A stretch of DNA of 64,000 bases from PHAA01 sp034927445 (GTDB lineage: Bacteria > Bacillota > Syntrophomonadia > Syntrophomonadales > Syntrophomonadaceae). The notes beneath the pieces were generated by a model. It ran no database searches and was not told the origin of the DNA. It saw only the letters and a program-made list of their open reading frames with translations. Positions 49,991-58,136 of this stretch are shown one piece after another. The stretch spans positions 1 through 64,000 of the forward strand of contig JAYFPZ010000007.1 in assembly GCA_034927445.1 (NCBI GenBank), written 5' to 3'. Position 1 is the stretch's first letter, and the number at the start of each line of letters is the position of its first letter. A program made the translations under genes and the position numbers.

Positions 49991-50911
49991 TTGACCAAAA
50001 CGAATGATTCATTATTAATGGAAGAAATAAAACGTATAAAAGCGGAAAAATCAGTATATATAATCGCGCATTACTACCAACGCGGTGAAATACAGGATAT
50101 TGCCGATTTTGTAGGCGACTCCTATGCCATGGCGGTAGCTGCCAAGAATGCTCCTCTGAATACTATCTTGGTAGCCGGAGTTGATTTTATGGCTGAATCC
50201 GCCGCCATATTATGTCCTGCCAAAACGGTCATATCACCGGAACCGGCAGCCACTTGTCCTATGGCTAACAGCATTGACGTCAGCGATGTCATGGCATACA
50301 AACAGGAGCACCCTGACGGGCTCATTGTAAGTTATGTCAACACCCCGGCAGCTATCAAAGCCGTCAGTGATATCTGTGTTACTTCTTCGAATGCAGTAAA
50401 AATCATTAATAAGCTGCCACCCGATGCCCGTATATTCTTCATTCCCGATCAGAATCTGGGAAAATATGTGGCCAGCCAATTGGACCGAGCCCTGGATTTT
50501 TATCCGTCCCATTGCCCTATCCACGCTGCGGTTACGCGGGATGATATCCTGCAGCGCCAGGCCGAACATCCCGAGGCCGAGGTTTTGGTGCATCCGGAAT
50601 GCGACCCGGAAGTAATTGCTCTGGCAGATTTTGTTGGGAGCACCTCAGGTATTATTGAATATGCAACCCGTTCTGAAAAGAAAAGCTTTATCATAGGTAC
50701 CGAATGCGGCGTGATGCATAAAATCAAGCAGTCAGCACCGGACAAAGAACTTTTTATGGCTGCTGCGTTGATTTGTCCTAATATGAAGAGCATCACCCTC
50801 GATAAGATTCTTTATTCCCTGGAGACCATCGAAACCCAGATAACCGTTCCCGAAGACATCAGGGCAAAAGCTGCGGTTGCTTTGGAGAAGATGATTGAAT
50901 ATGCCTCTTAA
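49991..50911 (+). CDS. nadA: Quinolinate synthase
   Basis: The 306-residue enzyme condenses iminoaspartate and dihydroxyacetone phosphate to quinolinate for NAD synthesis, using a [4Fe-4S] cluster. The three cluster cysteines are in FMAESAAILCPAKTV, HPECDPEV-adjacent text and IGTECGVMHKI; substrate motifs IIAHYYQRGEIQDIADFVGD, YVNTPAAIKAVSDICVTSSN and FIPDQNLGKYVA are present. TTG at 49991 follows GGAGGGATAAG. It lies 13 bp after fdhD; nadB and nadC are not adjacent, so iminoaspartate comes from elsewhere. Confidence 0.94.
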   Translation: MTKTNDSLLMEEIKRIKAEKSVYIIAHYYQRGEIQDIADFVGDSYAMAVAAKNAPLNTILVAGVDFMAESAAILCPAKTVISPEPAATCPMANSIDVSDVMAYKQEHPDGLIVSYVNTPAAIKAVSDICVTSSNAVKIINKLPPDARIFFIPDQNLGKYVASQLDRALDFYPSHCPIHAAVTRDDILQRQAEHPEAEVLVHPECDPEVIALADFVGSTSGIIEYATRSEKKSFIIGTECGVMHKIKQSAPDKELFMAAALICPNMKSITLDKILYSLETIETQITVPEDIRAKAAVALEKMIEYAS

Positions 50912-50996
50912 GGCGCCTTAAGGGGACTTTCCGGGCTACCATATAACAAAATAACGAAGATAAGTCCTTTATCAACTAAGAGAGGGGTAGGTGCAA

Positions 50997-51446
50997 ATGA
51001 AATTATCCACCCGGGGCAGATACGGACTACGGGCAATGATTGACATGGCCCAGAGCGAAGATAAAAGTCCTATTGCAACGCATACTATTGCAGAACGACA
51101 GGGCATTTCCGAGCGTTATCTGGAACAGCTTATGGTCCCCCTGAAAAGGGCCGGACTGGTTAAAAGCATCCGTGGTTCGCAGGGGGGATATGTGCTGGGA
51201 CGCAACCCCGACAATATTACCGCCGGCGATATAGTTCGGGTCCTGGAAGGTCCCATTGCTCCGGTAGAATGTGTCAGCGAACATAATCCCGAAATTTGCG
51301 AGCGCGCTGATTACTGCGTAACCCGAATTGTTTGGGCCAAGGTAAGAGATTCTATTGCCGAAGTACTAGACTCATATTCTCTGACGGATCTGGCCCAGGA
51401 ATCGCAGAAGCTCCCTGACAAAGAAAAGTTCATTTATAAAATATAG
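50997..51446 (+). CDS. iscR: Rrf2 family iron-sulfur regulator, IscR-like
   Basis: The 149-residue protein has an Rrf2 winged helix (KLSTRGRYGLRAMIDMAQ, ERQGISERYLEQLM, GSQGGYVLGRNPDNITAGDI) and three cysteines (CVSEHNPEICERADYC) that can hold a [2Fe-2S] cluster, the IscR signature. It probably senses cluster supply and controls the iscS-iscU genes that follow. The ATG at 50997 follows GGGGTAGGTG. First gene of iscR-iscS-iscU. Confidence 0.92.
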   Translation: MKLSTRGRYGLRAMIDMAQSEDKSPIATHTIAERQGISERYLEQLMVPLKRAGLVKSIRGSQGGYVLGRNPDNITAGDIVRVLEGPIAPVECVSEHNPEICERADYCVTRIVWAKVRDSIAEVLDSYSLTDLAQESQKLPDKEKFIYKI

Positions 51447-51507
51447 CGGTTGGGATTAAAGAATTGGTTTAACGGTATTTCAATCATGAGATCAGGAGGA
51501 ATTTAAC

Positions 51508-52668
51508 ATGAAATCAATATATATGGATCACAGTGCTACTACTCCGGTCGACCCTGAGGTTTTTAACGCCATGATACCTTATTATACCGATGTGTATGGT
51601 AATTCATCGAGCGTCCACTCGCAGGGACAGATGGCCCACCGGGCGGTGGAAAAGGCTCGGGAACAGGTAGCGGCGTTAATAGGGGCTTCCCCCAATGAGA
51701 TTATATTTACCGCTGGTGGCACCGAAGCTGATAATCAAGCTATTATTACTTTTATGACCCACGAACGGCAAAAGCGGGGCAAGCATATTATCACTTCCGC
51801 TATTGAACACCATGCCGTATTGCATACCTGCGAATATCTAGCCAAGCGAGGATTTGAACTGACCGTTCTGCCCGTTAATGCTTATGGGACGGTGGAGCCG
51901 GATGTCCTTCGGGAAGCGCTGCGTCCGGATACAGCCCTGGTTTCAATTATGCACGCCAATAATGAGATTGGCACCATTGAGGACATCAAAACCCTGGCAG
52001 CTATCACTCACGAAGCAGGAGCCGCTTTTCATACTGATGCAGTTCAAACCGTTGGCAAAATCCCGGTAAATGTCAGGGAACTGGGAGTGGACCTGCTATC
52101 TGCCTCCGGTCATAAGTTGTATGGTCCCAAGGGAATAGGAATTCTTTTTGCCCGGAAAGGGGTCGCCATCGGGAGCTATCTGCACGGCGGCGCCCATGAA
52201 CGAAATTTGCGTGCCGGCACCGTCAATGTACCAGGTGCGGCTGGATTTGGCAAAGCGGCTGAATTGGCCCAGCAACTTCTTCCGCAAAATATCGCCCATT
52301 TAAAAGAGTTATCCCAGCGTTTAAGCAGCGGCATCTTAGACAACATTCCCAACTCCAGGTTGACCGGGCATCCCTCCGAGCGTTTGCCCGGCAGCGTAAG
52401 TATAGTCTTTGATTATGTTGAGGGTGAGTCAATCCTGTTGATGCTTGACAGTTATGGCATAATGGCGTCAAGCGGGTCGGCCTGCACTTCAGGTTCGCTC
52501 GATCCTTCCCATGTTCTGCTCGCCATCGGCTTGCCGCATGAGACCGCCCATGGTTCCCTCCGGTTAACCATGGGCAAGGGTAATACCGTTGAAGATGTTG
52601 ATTATATAATTGAAAAACTCCCCCCTATTATTAAAAATCTGCGTGCTATGTCCCCGCTGGGGCAATAA
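51508..52668 (+). CDS. iscS: Cysteine desulfurase (IscS/NifS)
   Basis: The 386-residue PLP enzyme removes sulfur from cysteine for Fe-S clusters and thiolated tRNA. Motifs: MDHSATTPVDPEV at the start, FTAGGTEADNQAI, SAIEHHAVLHTCEYL, HANNEIGTIEDI, the PLP lysine in SASGHKLYGPKGIG, and the persulfide cysteine loop SSGSACTSGSLDPSHVL. AGGAGGAATTTAAC precedes the ATG. It lies between iscR and iscU and likely supplies IscU, MnmA and perhaps FdhD. Confidence 0.96.
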   Translation: MKSIYMDHSATTPVDPEVFNAMIPYYTDVYGNSSSVHSQGQMAHRAVEKAREQVAALIGASPNEIIFTAGGTEADNQAIITFMTHERQKRGKHIITSAIEHHAVLHTCEYLAKRGFELTVLPVNAYGTVEPDVLREALRPDTALVSIMHANNEIGTIEDIKTLAAITHEAGAAFHTDAVQTVGKIPVNVRELGVDLLSASGHKLYGPKGIGILFARKGVAIGSYLHGGAHERNLRAGTVNVPGAAGFGKAAELAQQLLPQNIAHLKELSQRLSSGILDNIPNSRLTGHPSERLPGSVSIVFDYVEGESILLMLDSYGIMASSGSACTSGSLDPSHVLLAIGLPHETAHGSLRLTMGKGNTVEDVDYIIEKLPPIIKNLRAMSPLGQ

Positions 52669-52682
52669 AGGAGGTTTAACCG

Positions 52683-53132
52683 ATGTATTCGCAAAAAGTA
52701 ATGGACCATTTTATGAATCCCCGTAATGTCGGCAAGATTGATCTGGCCAATGGCGTGGGTGAGGTAGGTAATCCGGTGTGTGGCGATATCATGCATATCG
52801 AGATTGATGTAAAAGACGATAAGATACAGGATATAAAATTTCAGACATTCGGCTGCGCAGCAGCTATTGCCACCAGCAGCATGGTTACTGAAATGGTTAA
52901 GGGCAAAACTCTGGAAGAAGCCGAGCGCATTACCAATAGAACTGTAGCCGAGGCTCTGGATGGACTGCCCCCTGTTAAAATGCATTGTTCCAATCTGGCC
53001 GCCGATGCTTTGCATGAAGCTATAAAGAACTACCGGCAAGGTCATGGTAATACCGCCCAGATCAACAAAGGCTGCTGTCAGCAAGAGGCTAATTCCTGTT
53101 GTGCCAAACCAATCGAAATAGAGGCAGACTAA
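52683..53132 (+). CDS. iscU: Iron-sulfur cluster scaffold protein IscU/NifU-N
   Basis: The 149-residue scaffold has the three conserved cysteines and the aspartate in GNPVCGDIMHIEI, QTFGCAAAIATSSM and PPVKMHCSNLAADAL. The C-terminal tail is unusually rich in cysteine (GCCQQEANSCCAKP), which is seen in some clostridial NifU-like proteins and may add a metal site. GGAGG precedes the ATG, 14 bp after iscS. A terminator follows. Confidence 0.94.
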   Translation: MYSQKVMDHFMNPRNVGKIDLANGVGEVGNPVCGDIMHIEIDVKDDKIQDIKFQTFGCAAAIATSSMVTEMVKGKTLEEAERITNRTVAEALDGLPPVKMHCSNLAADALHEAIKNYRQGHGNTAQINKGCCQQEANSCCAKPIEIEAD

Positions 53133-53156
53133 AATATAACATAAACATAGCCTTTT

Positions 53157-53190
53157 AGCGTGACAGGGGGTAGCTCGTTGTCACGCTTTT
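53157..53190 (+). terminator. Intrinsic terminator after iscU
   Basis: AGCGTGACA (53157-53165) and TGTCACGCT (53179-53187) form a perfect nine-pair stem, followed by TTTT. It ends the iscRSU transcript and lies inside the upstream open part of the mnmA frame, which argues against the far-upstream mnmA starts. Confidence 0.85.
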
Positions 53191-53219
53191 CTGATGCAGG
53201 TGTGTCAAGGGTTGAAAGG

Positions 53220-54305
53220 ATGAATATATTGCCTGAGAAAGTAATTGTAGCCATGAGCGGAGGCGTTGACAGCTCAGTAGCAGCTTTACTCCTAAAAGAT
53301 CAAGGCTATGAAGTGGTCGGGATCACCATGCAGATCTGGCAGGATGCCGAACCCCAAACCGGGGCCTGCTGCAGTCTGGAGGCGGTCACTGACGCCCAGC
53401 GGGTGGCATGGCAATTGGGTATACCCCACTACGTGTTTAATTTCAAAGACGAGTTCAAAACCAGGGTAATTGATTACTTCTGCAGGGAATATCTGCGGGG
53501 ACGCACCCCCAATCCCTGTATAGCCTGTAATCGCTATCTTAAATTTGAATCCCTCTTGAGCAAAGCCTTATCCATGCAGGCTGATTTTATTGCCACCGGC
53601 CACTATGCCCGCATCAGCAGAGACGAAGCCTCCGGTCAATACGGTCTATTTACGGGGCTCGACAATCGTAAGGACCAGAGTTATGCTTTGTACACCCTGA
53701 CCCAATATCAGCTGGGGCATACCCTCTTTCCCCTGGGGGCCTACACTAAGCAAGAGGTGCGCCGGCTCGCCGAAAATGCTGGTTTACAGGTATTCCATAA
53801 AGCCGAGAGCCAGGACTTGTGTTTTGTATCTGCCGGCCGTTACGGAGAGTATGTGGACAATTATGCCCCAACCAAAACGAAGTACGGCGCCTTTCGCCGG
53901 TTGAGCGGTGAGACTCTGGGAATTCATAAAGGTATTCACCACTATACCGTCGGTCAAAGGAAAGGGCTGGGACTGGCCTTGGGCCAACCTGCTTATGTAA
54001 CCGGCATAGACCCCGAAACCAGCACCGTTTGGATAGGTGACAACCAGGATCTTTTTCACAGTTCGCTGATCGCGGAAAACGCCCATTTTATATCAGGAAC
54101 GGTTCCTCAGAAGGCTTTCCCCGCCAGTGCCAAGATACGCTATTCGGCTGCTCGCATACCGGCGTTGATAACTCCGCTGGGCAGCAATCGCATTCAGGTC
54201 GATTTTAATGTACCTCAGCGTGCTATTACTCCGGGCCAAGCCGTAGTTTTATATGATGGCGAGCAGGTTCTGGGGGGCGGGACCATTCTGGCGGCAGACA
54301 AGTAA
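53220..54305 (+). CDS. mnmA: tRNA-specific 2-thiouridylase MnmA
   Basis: The 361-residue enzyme makes 2-thiouridine at the wobble position of tRNA. Motifs: the PP-loop AMSGGVDSSVAALLL, the catalytic cysteines in GACCSLEAVTDAQR-region and NPCIACNRYLKFESLL, TGHYARIS, DNRKDQSYALYTLTQYQLGH, SQDLCFVSAGRYGEYV and HYTVGQRKGLGLA. The start is uncertain: ATG 53220 directly abuts GAAAGG, while TTG 53229 (MPEKVIVAMSGG) has better spacing and matches homologues. It receives sulfur from the IscS encoded upstream. Confidence 0.93.
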   Translation: MNILPEKVIVAMSGGVDSSVAALLLKDQGYEVVGITMQIWQDAEPQTGACCSLEAVTDAQRVAWQLGIPHYVFNFKDEFKTRVIDYFCREYLRGRTPNPCIACNRYLKFESLLSKALSMQADFIATGHYARISRDEASGQYGLFTGLDNRKDQSYALYTLTQYQLGHTLFPLGAYTKQEVRRLAENAGLQVFHKAESQDLCFVSAGRYGEYVDNYAPTKTKYGAFRRLSGETLGIHKGIHHYTVGQRKGLGLALGQPAYVTGIDPETSTVWIGDNQDLFHSSLIAENAHFISGTVPQKAFPASAKIRYSAARIPALITPLGSNRIQVDFNVPQRAITPGQAVVLYDGEQVLGGGTILAADK

Positions 54306-54316
54306 CGGGACAAGGG

Positions 54317-54358
54317 TACAATGGGGACTGAGCTTAAAGTTCAGTCCCCATTGTATTT
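54317..54358. terminator. Strong terminator between mnmA and cysK
   Basis: TACAATGGGGACTGA and its exact complement TCAGTCCCCATTGTA form a 15-bp stem with a nine-base loop, followed by TTTTATT. It follows mnmA by 12 bp and lies between convergent genes. Confidence 0.9.
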
Positions 54359-54466
54359 TATTAAGACATTTCTAATAAATAGGACGGCTGGGCTGATTTT
54401 ATGATATTCAGGGATAATACTGTCCCTCTGTTCCGACTCAGTTTCCAACCGCCCTTGGATGATTAT

Positions 54467-55402
54467 TTACAATTCAGCAAATACCGGGTGTGACAGGTAT
54501 CTTTCACCCGTATCCGGCAGCAGGGCTACAATAACTTTCCCTTTGTTCTCCGGGCGCTTGGCCAGCTGGGTCGCGGCAAAGGCGGCCGCACCGGAGGAAA
54601 TGCCTACCAATAATCCTTCGTTCCTGGAAAGACTGCGGGCGGTGTCAATCGCCTCGTCACTTTTCACCTTAAAAATCTCATCAATTACCTCGCGATTGAA
54701 TACCTCGGGTACAAAGCCGGCGCCTATCCCCTGAATCTTATGCGGCCCGGGCGACCCCCCCGATAAAACCGGTGACTCCAAGGGCTCTACGGCTATGATC
54801 TGGACTGAGGGTTTTTTGGCTTTCAGCACTTCTCCGACCCCGCTTACGGTTCCCCCGGTGCCAACCCCGGCAATAAATATATCAACAGCTCCGTCGGTGT
54901 CCCGCCATACCTCTTCCGCCGTGGTTTTACGATGAATTTCCGGATTCGCCGGGTTCTTAAATTGCTGGGGAATAAAAGCATTGGGAGTCTGGGCTACCAG
55001 TTCCTCAGCCTTCCTAATCGCACCAGGCATACCCTCGGCCCCGGGGGTCAGGACCAACTCCGCTCCCAGCGCTTTCAGCAGGCTTCTTCTCTCCAGCGTC
55101 ATGGTATCAGGCATCGTAAGTATCAGACGATAACCCCGGGCGGCTGCCACGAAAGCCAGGGCAACCCCGGTATTGCCACTGGTAGGCTCGATGATAATCG
55201 TATCTTTGTTCAATAATCCTTTATCCTCAGCGTCTTTTATCATGGCGTAGCCGATCCGGTCTTTGACGCTGCCGGCAGGATTGAAATACTCCAGCTTGCC
55301 AATAACTCTGGCCTCGAGATTGTTAGCCCGGTTGTAGTTGGCCAGTTCCAACAGCGGCGTGTTGCCGATTAAATCGGTTAGGCTCTTTGCAATTTTACTC
55401 AT
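54467..55402 (-). CDS. cysK: Cysteine synthase A (O-acetylserine sulfhydrylase)
   Basis: The 311-residue PLP enzyme makes cysteine from O-acetylserine and sulfide. The PLP lysine is in FNPAGSVKDRIGYAM, the substrate loop is EPTSGNTGVALAF, the phosphate-binding glycines are GVGTGGTVSGVGEVLK, and the C-terminal region has GISSGAAAFAATQLA. Its ATG overlaps the end of larE by 4 bp, so metY, larE and cysK form one operon. No serine acetyltransferase gene is nearby. Confidence 0.95.
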   Translation of the reverse strand: MSKIAKSLTDLIGNTPLLELANYNRANNLEARVIGKLEYFNPAGSVKDRIGYAMIKDAEDKGLLNKDTIIIEPTSGNTGVALAFVAAARGYRLILTMPDTMTLERRSLLKALGAELVLTPGAEGMPGAIRKAEELVAQTPNAFIPQQFKNPANPEIHRKTTAEEVWRDTDGAVDIFIAGVGTGGTVSGVGEVLKAKKPSVQIIAVEPLESPVLSGGSPGPHKIQGIGAGFVPEVFNREVIDEIFKVKSDEAIDTARSLSRNEGLLVGISSGAAAFAATQLAKRPENKGKVIVALLPDTGERYLSHPVFAEL

Positions 55403-56229
55403 AGGGGTTCCTCCTTCTTTTTATTTACAATCTTTTCATTCATGCTCCCGGTCCTGTATCCCTTCAGATCCAGGGCGGTGTAGGCAAATCCTATCTGCCT
55501 GAAATAATCATCAACCTGGTCCATGATGTTCTCCTGCGCAAAGCGGAGGCGTTCCGGGGGTGAAACCTCAATTCTGGCAATATCACCGTGATGACGAACT
55601 CTAACTTGTTCAAACCCCAAATCCAATAAATATTGTTCGGCTTTTTCAATCATAGACAGCTTCTTATGGTCAATTTTTTGCCCATAAGGGATTCGGGAAG
55701 CCAGACACGCAAAAGCCGGTTTATTCCAGGTGGGCAGCCCCATTTCCTTGGATAAAAGTCTTATGTCTTGCTTGGTCATGCCGGCTTCCCGTAAGGGACT
55801 GGCTATATTTAGCTCGCTTAAAGCTTTCATCCCCGGTCGGTAATCATTGATATCGTCAAAATTTGAACCATCTGCCACAAAGCTAATATTATTCCGGCGA
55901 GCGATTTCAACCATCTGTCTAAAGAGTTCCCGTTTGCATATATAGCACCGGTTGGGCGGATTGTCAGCAAAGCCCTCAATATCGAGTTCGTCGGTAGTGA
56001 TTACCAAGTGCTTGATCCCAGCGTTATTGACAAAGTCAAGGGCTGCCTGAAACTCCCTGGCAGGATAGGTTGAGGACCTGGCAGTAACAGCTACAACCTT
56101 ATCCCCTAAAACTTCATGGGCTACCTTCAACAAGAAAGTGCTGTCTACCCCGCCTGAAAACGCAACCGCTAAACTGTCCATGGACCTGATTAAATTCTGC
56201 AGATCATTTAATTTCCGGTTTAGTAACAT
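55399..56229 (-). CDS. larE: ATP-dependent sulfur transferase, LarE family
   Basis: The 276-residue PP-loop enzyme begins DSLAVAFSGGVDSTFLLKVA. In LarE the residue in the loop of PAFACLASRIPYG is the cysteine that donates sulfur in the sacrificial type; it is a cysteine here. NRCYICKRELFRQMV adds a Cys-X2-Cys pair, compatible with the cluster-dependent, recycling variety. In the Lar pathway LarE makes the nickel-pincer cofactor together with LarB and LarC, but neither is in the window. Location between metY and cysK suggests a sulfur-assimilation role or a different thiolation target. Confidence 0.85.
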   Translation of the reverse strand: MLLNRKLNDLQNLIRSMDSLAVAFSGGVDSTFLLKVAHEVLGDKVVAVTARSSTYPAREFQAALDFVNNAGIKHLVITTDELDIEGFADNPPNRCYICKRELFRQMVEIARRNNISFVADGSNFDDINDYRPGMKALSELNIASPLREAGMTKQDIRLLSKEMGLPTWNKPAFACLASRIPYGQKIDHKKLSMIEKAEQYLLDLGFEQVRVRHHGDIARIEVSPPERLRFAQENIMDQVDDYFRQIGFAYTALDLKGYRTGSMNEKIVNKKKEEPL

Positions 56230-56234
56230 GTACC

Positions 56235-57527
56235 TTAATCCTGGGCCGCTTTGGCAAAAGCCTGGTCGAGATCAAAAATCAAATCCTCCACATCCTCTAT
56301 GCCGATGGAAAGCCTGATCTGATCCGGAGTAACGCCTGCAACCTTCAGTTCCTCTTCCGACAGCTGGGAATGGGTGGTACTGGCCGGGTGAATAACCAGT
56401 GACTTCACATCGGCTACATTAGCCAGCATGGAAAATATCTCCAGACTATTGATGAATTTAATCCCAGCTTCGACTCCGCCTTTTATCCCGAAAGTGAAAA
56501 TAGAGCCTGCGCCTTGAGGAAAGTATTTTTGCGCCAGGTCATAATACTTGTCGCCTTCCAGGCTGGGATAGTTCACCCAGACAACCTGGGGATGATCCTT
56601 AAGGTATTGCGCAATTTTTTTGGTATTGGCGACGTGCCTTTCCACCCGCAAGGACAGGGTTTCCAAACCTTGCAGGAATAAAAAAGCGTTAAATGGGCTT
56701 AAACTGGCACCGGTATTCCTGAGCAGTTGCACCCGGGCTTTGGTAATATAGGCAGCCGCTCCCACATCAGCAACATACCTGATTCCATGATAGCTGGGGT
56801 CAGGTTCAGTCAGTCCCGGAAATTTTCCGCTGCCGGCCCAATCAAATTTTCCTCCGTCAACGATAACCCCACCGATGGAGGTACCATGCCCGCCAATAAA
56901 CTTAGTCGCCGAGTGAACCACGATATCGGCTCCAAATTCGATGGGCCTGATCAGATAAGGCGTTCCGAAAGTGTTGTCAATGATGAGCGGGATGCCGTTT
57001 TCATGCCCAATCTTGGCTACCGCCTCGATGTCAATAAGGTTAATGCCAGGATTACCGATGGTTTCAATAAAAAGGGCTTTGGTTTTTTCATTAATAGCTT
57101 TCCTGAAATTCTCCGGGTCGTCAGGATCAACAAAGTGAACTTTTATGCCAAAATTAGGAAAGGTAGCCGAGAATAGATTATAAGTTCCACCGTACAGGGT
57201 GCTGGCTGATACAATTTCATCTCCGGCTGAAGCAATATTTAAAACCGCATACGTTATGGCGGCGGAACCTGAGGCGGTCGCCAAAGCGCCTACTCCCCCT
57301 TCCAAGGCGGCCACTCTTTGTTCAAAAACATCATTGGTCGGATTCATAATCCGTGTATAAATATTCCCCGGTTCCCTTAGCGCAAATAAGTCGGCGCCAT
57401 GCTTGGCGTCCCTAAAAACATACGATGTGGTTTGATAAATGGGCACTGCCCGGGAACCGGTAGTAGGATCCGGTTTTTGTCCCGCATGAACCTGCAGGGT
57501 GTCAAACTTCAACTTCCTTTCACTCAT
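56235..57527 (-). CDS. metY: O-acetylhomoserine sulfhydrylase (aminocarboxypropyltransferase)
   Basis: The 430-residue PLP enzyme forms homocysteine from O-acetylhomoserine and sulfide. Motifs: LQVHAGQKPDPTTGSRAVPI at the start, YTRIMNPTNDVFEQRVAALE, SASTLYGGTYNLF, IIDNTFGTPYLIRPIEFGAD, the PLP lysine in VVHSATKFIGGHGTSIGG, and SLVIHPASTTHSQLS near the end. Length above 420 separates it from shorter gamma-lyases. GGAGAGGTTGTA precedes the ATG. Two promoters and ATAGGAAT boxes lie upstream. It would use the acetylated product of the MetA encoded at 61523-62440. Confidence 0.94.
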   Translation of the reverse strand: MSERKLKFDTLQVHAGQKPDPTTGSRAVPIYQTTSYVFRDAKHGADLFALREPGNIYTRIMNPTNDVFEQRVAALEGGVGALATASGSAAITYAVLNIASAGDEIVSASTLYGGTYNLFSATFPNFGIKVHFVDPDDPENFRKAINEKTKALFIETIGNPGINLIDIEAVAKIGHENGIPLIIDNTFGTPYLIRPIEFGADIVVHSATKFIGGHGTSIGGVIVDGGKFDWAGSGKFPGLTEPDPSYHGIRYVADVGAAAYITKARVQLLRNTGASLSPFNAFLFLQGLETLSLRVERHVANTKKIAQYLKDHPQVVWVNYPSLEGDKYYDLAQKYFPQGAGSIFTFGIKGGVEAGIKFINSLEIFSMLANVADVKSLVIHPASTTHSQLSEEELKVAGVTPDQIRLSIGIEDVEDLIFDLDQAFAKAAQD

Positions 57528-57542
57528 TACAACCTCTCCTTT

Positions 57543-57567
57543 GATTAATTTTATTATTCCTATGGTT
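57543..57567 (-). promoter_or_regulatory. Candidate CymR-type box at metY
   Basis: On the minus strand ACCATAGGAATAATAAAATT lies 20 bp before the metY ribosome binding site. It shares the core ATAGGAATWAT with the boxes in front of yezD and metA. A repressor bound here would block elongation or loading on the mRNA start region. Confidence 0.5.
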
Positions 57568-57645
57568 ATTATGTAGTTTTATATTACAAGGCTAATTTTA
57601 CTATAAAACATGATTAATTCGTTTAAAATAAATTATCGGCAACTA

Positions 57646-57675
57646 TTATTAGAACCACTTTTTTAAACCTGTCAA
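57646..57675 (-). promoter_or_regulatory. metY proximal promoter candidate
   Basis: TTGACA (57670-57675) and TAATAA (57646-57651) on the minus strand, 18-bp spacer, about 120 bp before metY. Confidence 0.5.
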
Positions 57676-57851
57676 GAAATAAATCCCCTCTAAGCATTGG
57701 TTGAATCTTCAGTCTTCTCCCTTCTCAATAGGTGCTGCAACTTAGTGGTGAAGCGCCAGAACTAATCTCCCTATTTGATATTATGGGTCACATTTTAGTA
57801 AACATATGTAAGGTAATCTATATTGCGTTTTAGCCGCCGCTTGCATAACCA

Positions 57852-57903
57852 ACAATTCCTATCAGGTTAGTATAATATTAATTAATCCAATCCTTTTTGT
57901 CAA
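57852..57903 (-). promoter_or_regulatory. metY distal promoter with ATAGGAAT box
   Basis: TTGACA (57898-57903) and TAATAT (57875-57880) with a 17-bp spacer on the minus strand. GATAGGAATTGT (57852-57863) lies just downstream of the -10, and TTGGGAATTAT (57944-57954) upstream of the -35. If used, it gives a leader of about 340 nt; the segment 57720-57780 within it can fold (AATAGG/CCTATT with GGTGCT/AGCGCC inside), but does not match the S-box that I know. Confidence 0.5.
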
Positions 57904-58064
57904 GAAAATATATAGAAATTCTTATAATTATTTGAGAAATTTTATAATTCCCAACAGAAATCCCGGTGAGATATAACGTTATATAGTCTGCTAAATGATC
58001 ATATGTTTAAGCGTGGATGTAAAGATTGCGAGCAGCACTGAATTAGGCCAGTCAATATATAAAA

Positions 58065-58092
58065 AAGGCCTGTGTTTGCGTACACAGGCCTT
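58065..58092 (-). terminator. Terminator of the yezD-metNIQ operon
   Basis: AAGGCCTGTGT and ACACAGGCCTT form a perfect 11-bp stem with a six-base loop; the minus strand continues with six U. It lies 45 bp after the metQ stop codon. Confidence 0.92.
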
Positions 58093-58136
58093 ACATTCTA
58101 CCTACCTATTGGTTTATTATTGTCGGCTATTGGACT

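Noticed and set aside
53160..53219. Upstream extension of mnmA
   Set aside because: It would place the start inside the iscU terminator stem and has no ribosome binding site.
57528..57900. SAM (S-box) or T-box riboswitch upstream of metY
   Set aside because: The leader can fold, but the conserved S-box GAGGGA/GGCAACC pattern and the T-box GGGTGGAACCGCG-type motif are absent.
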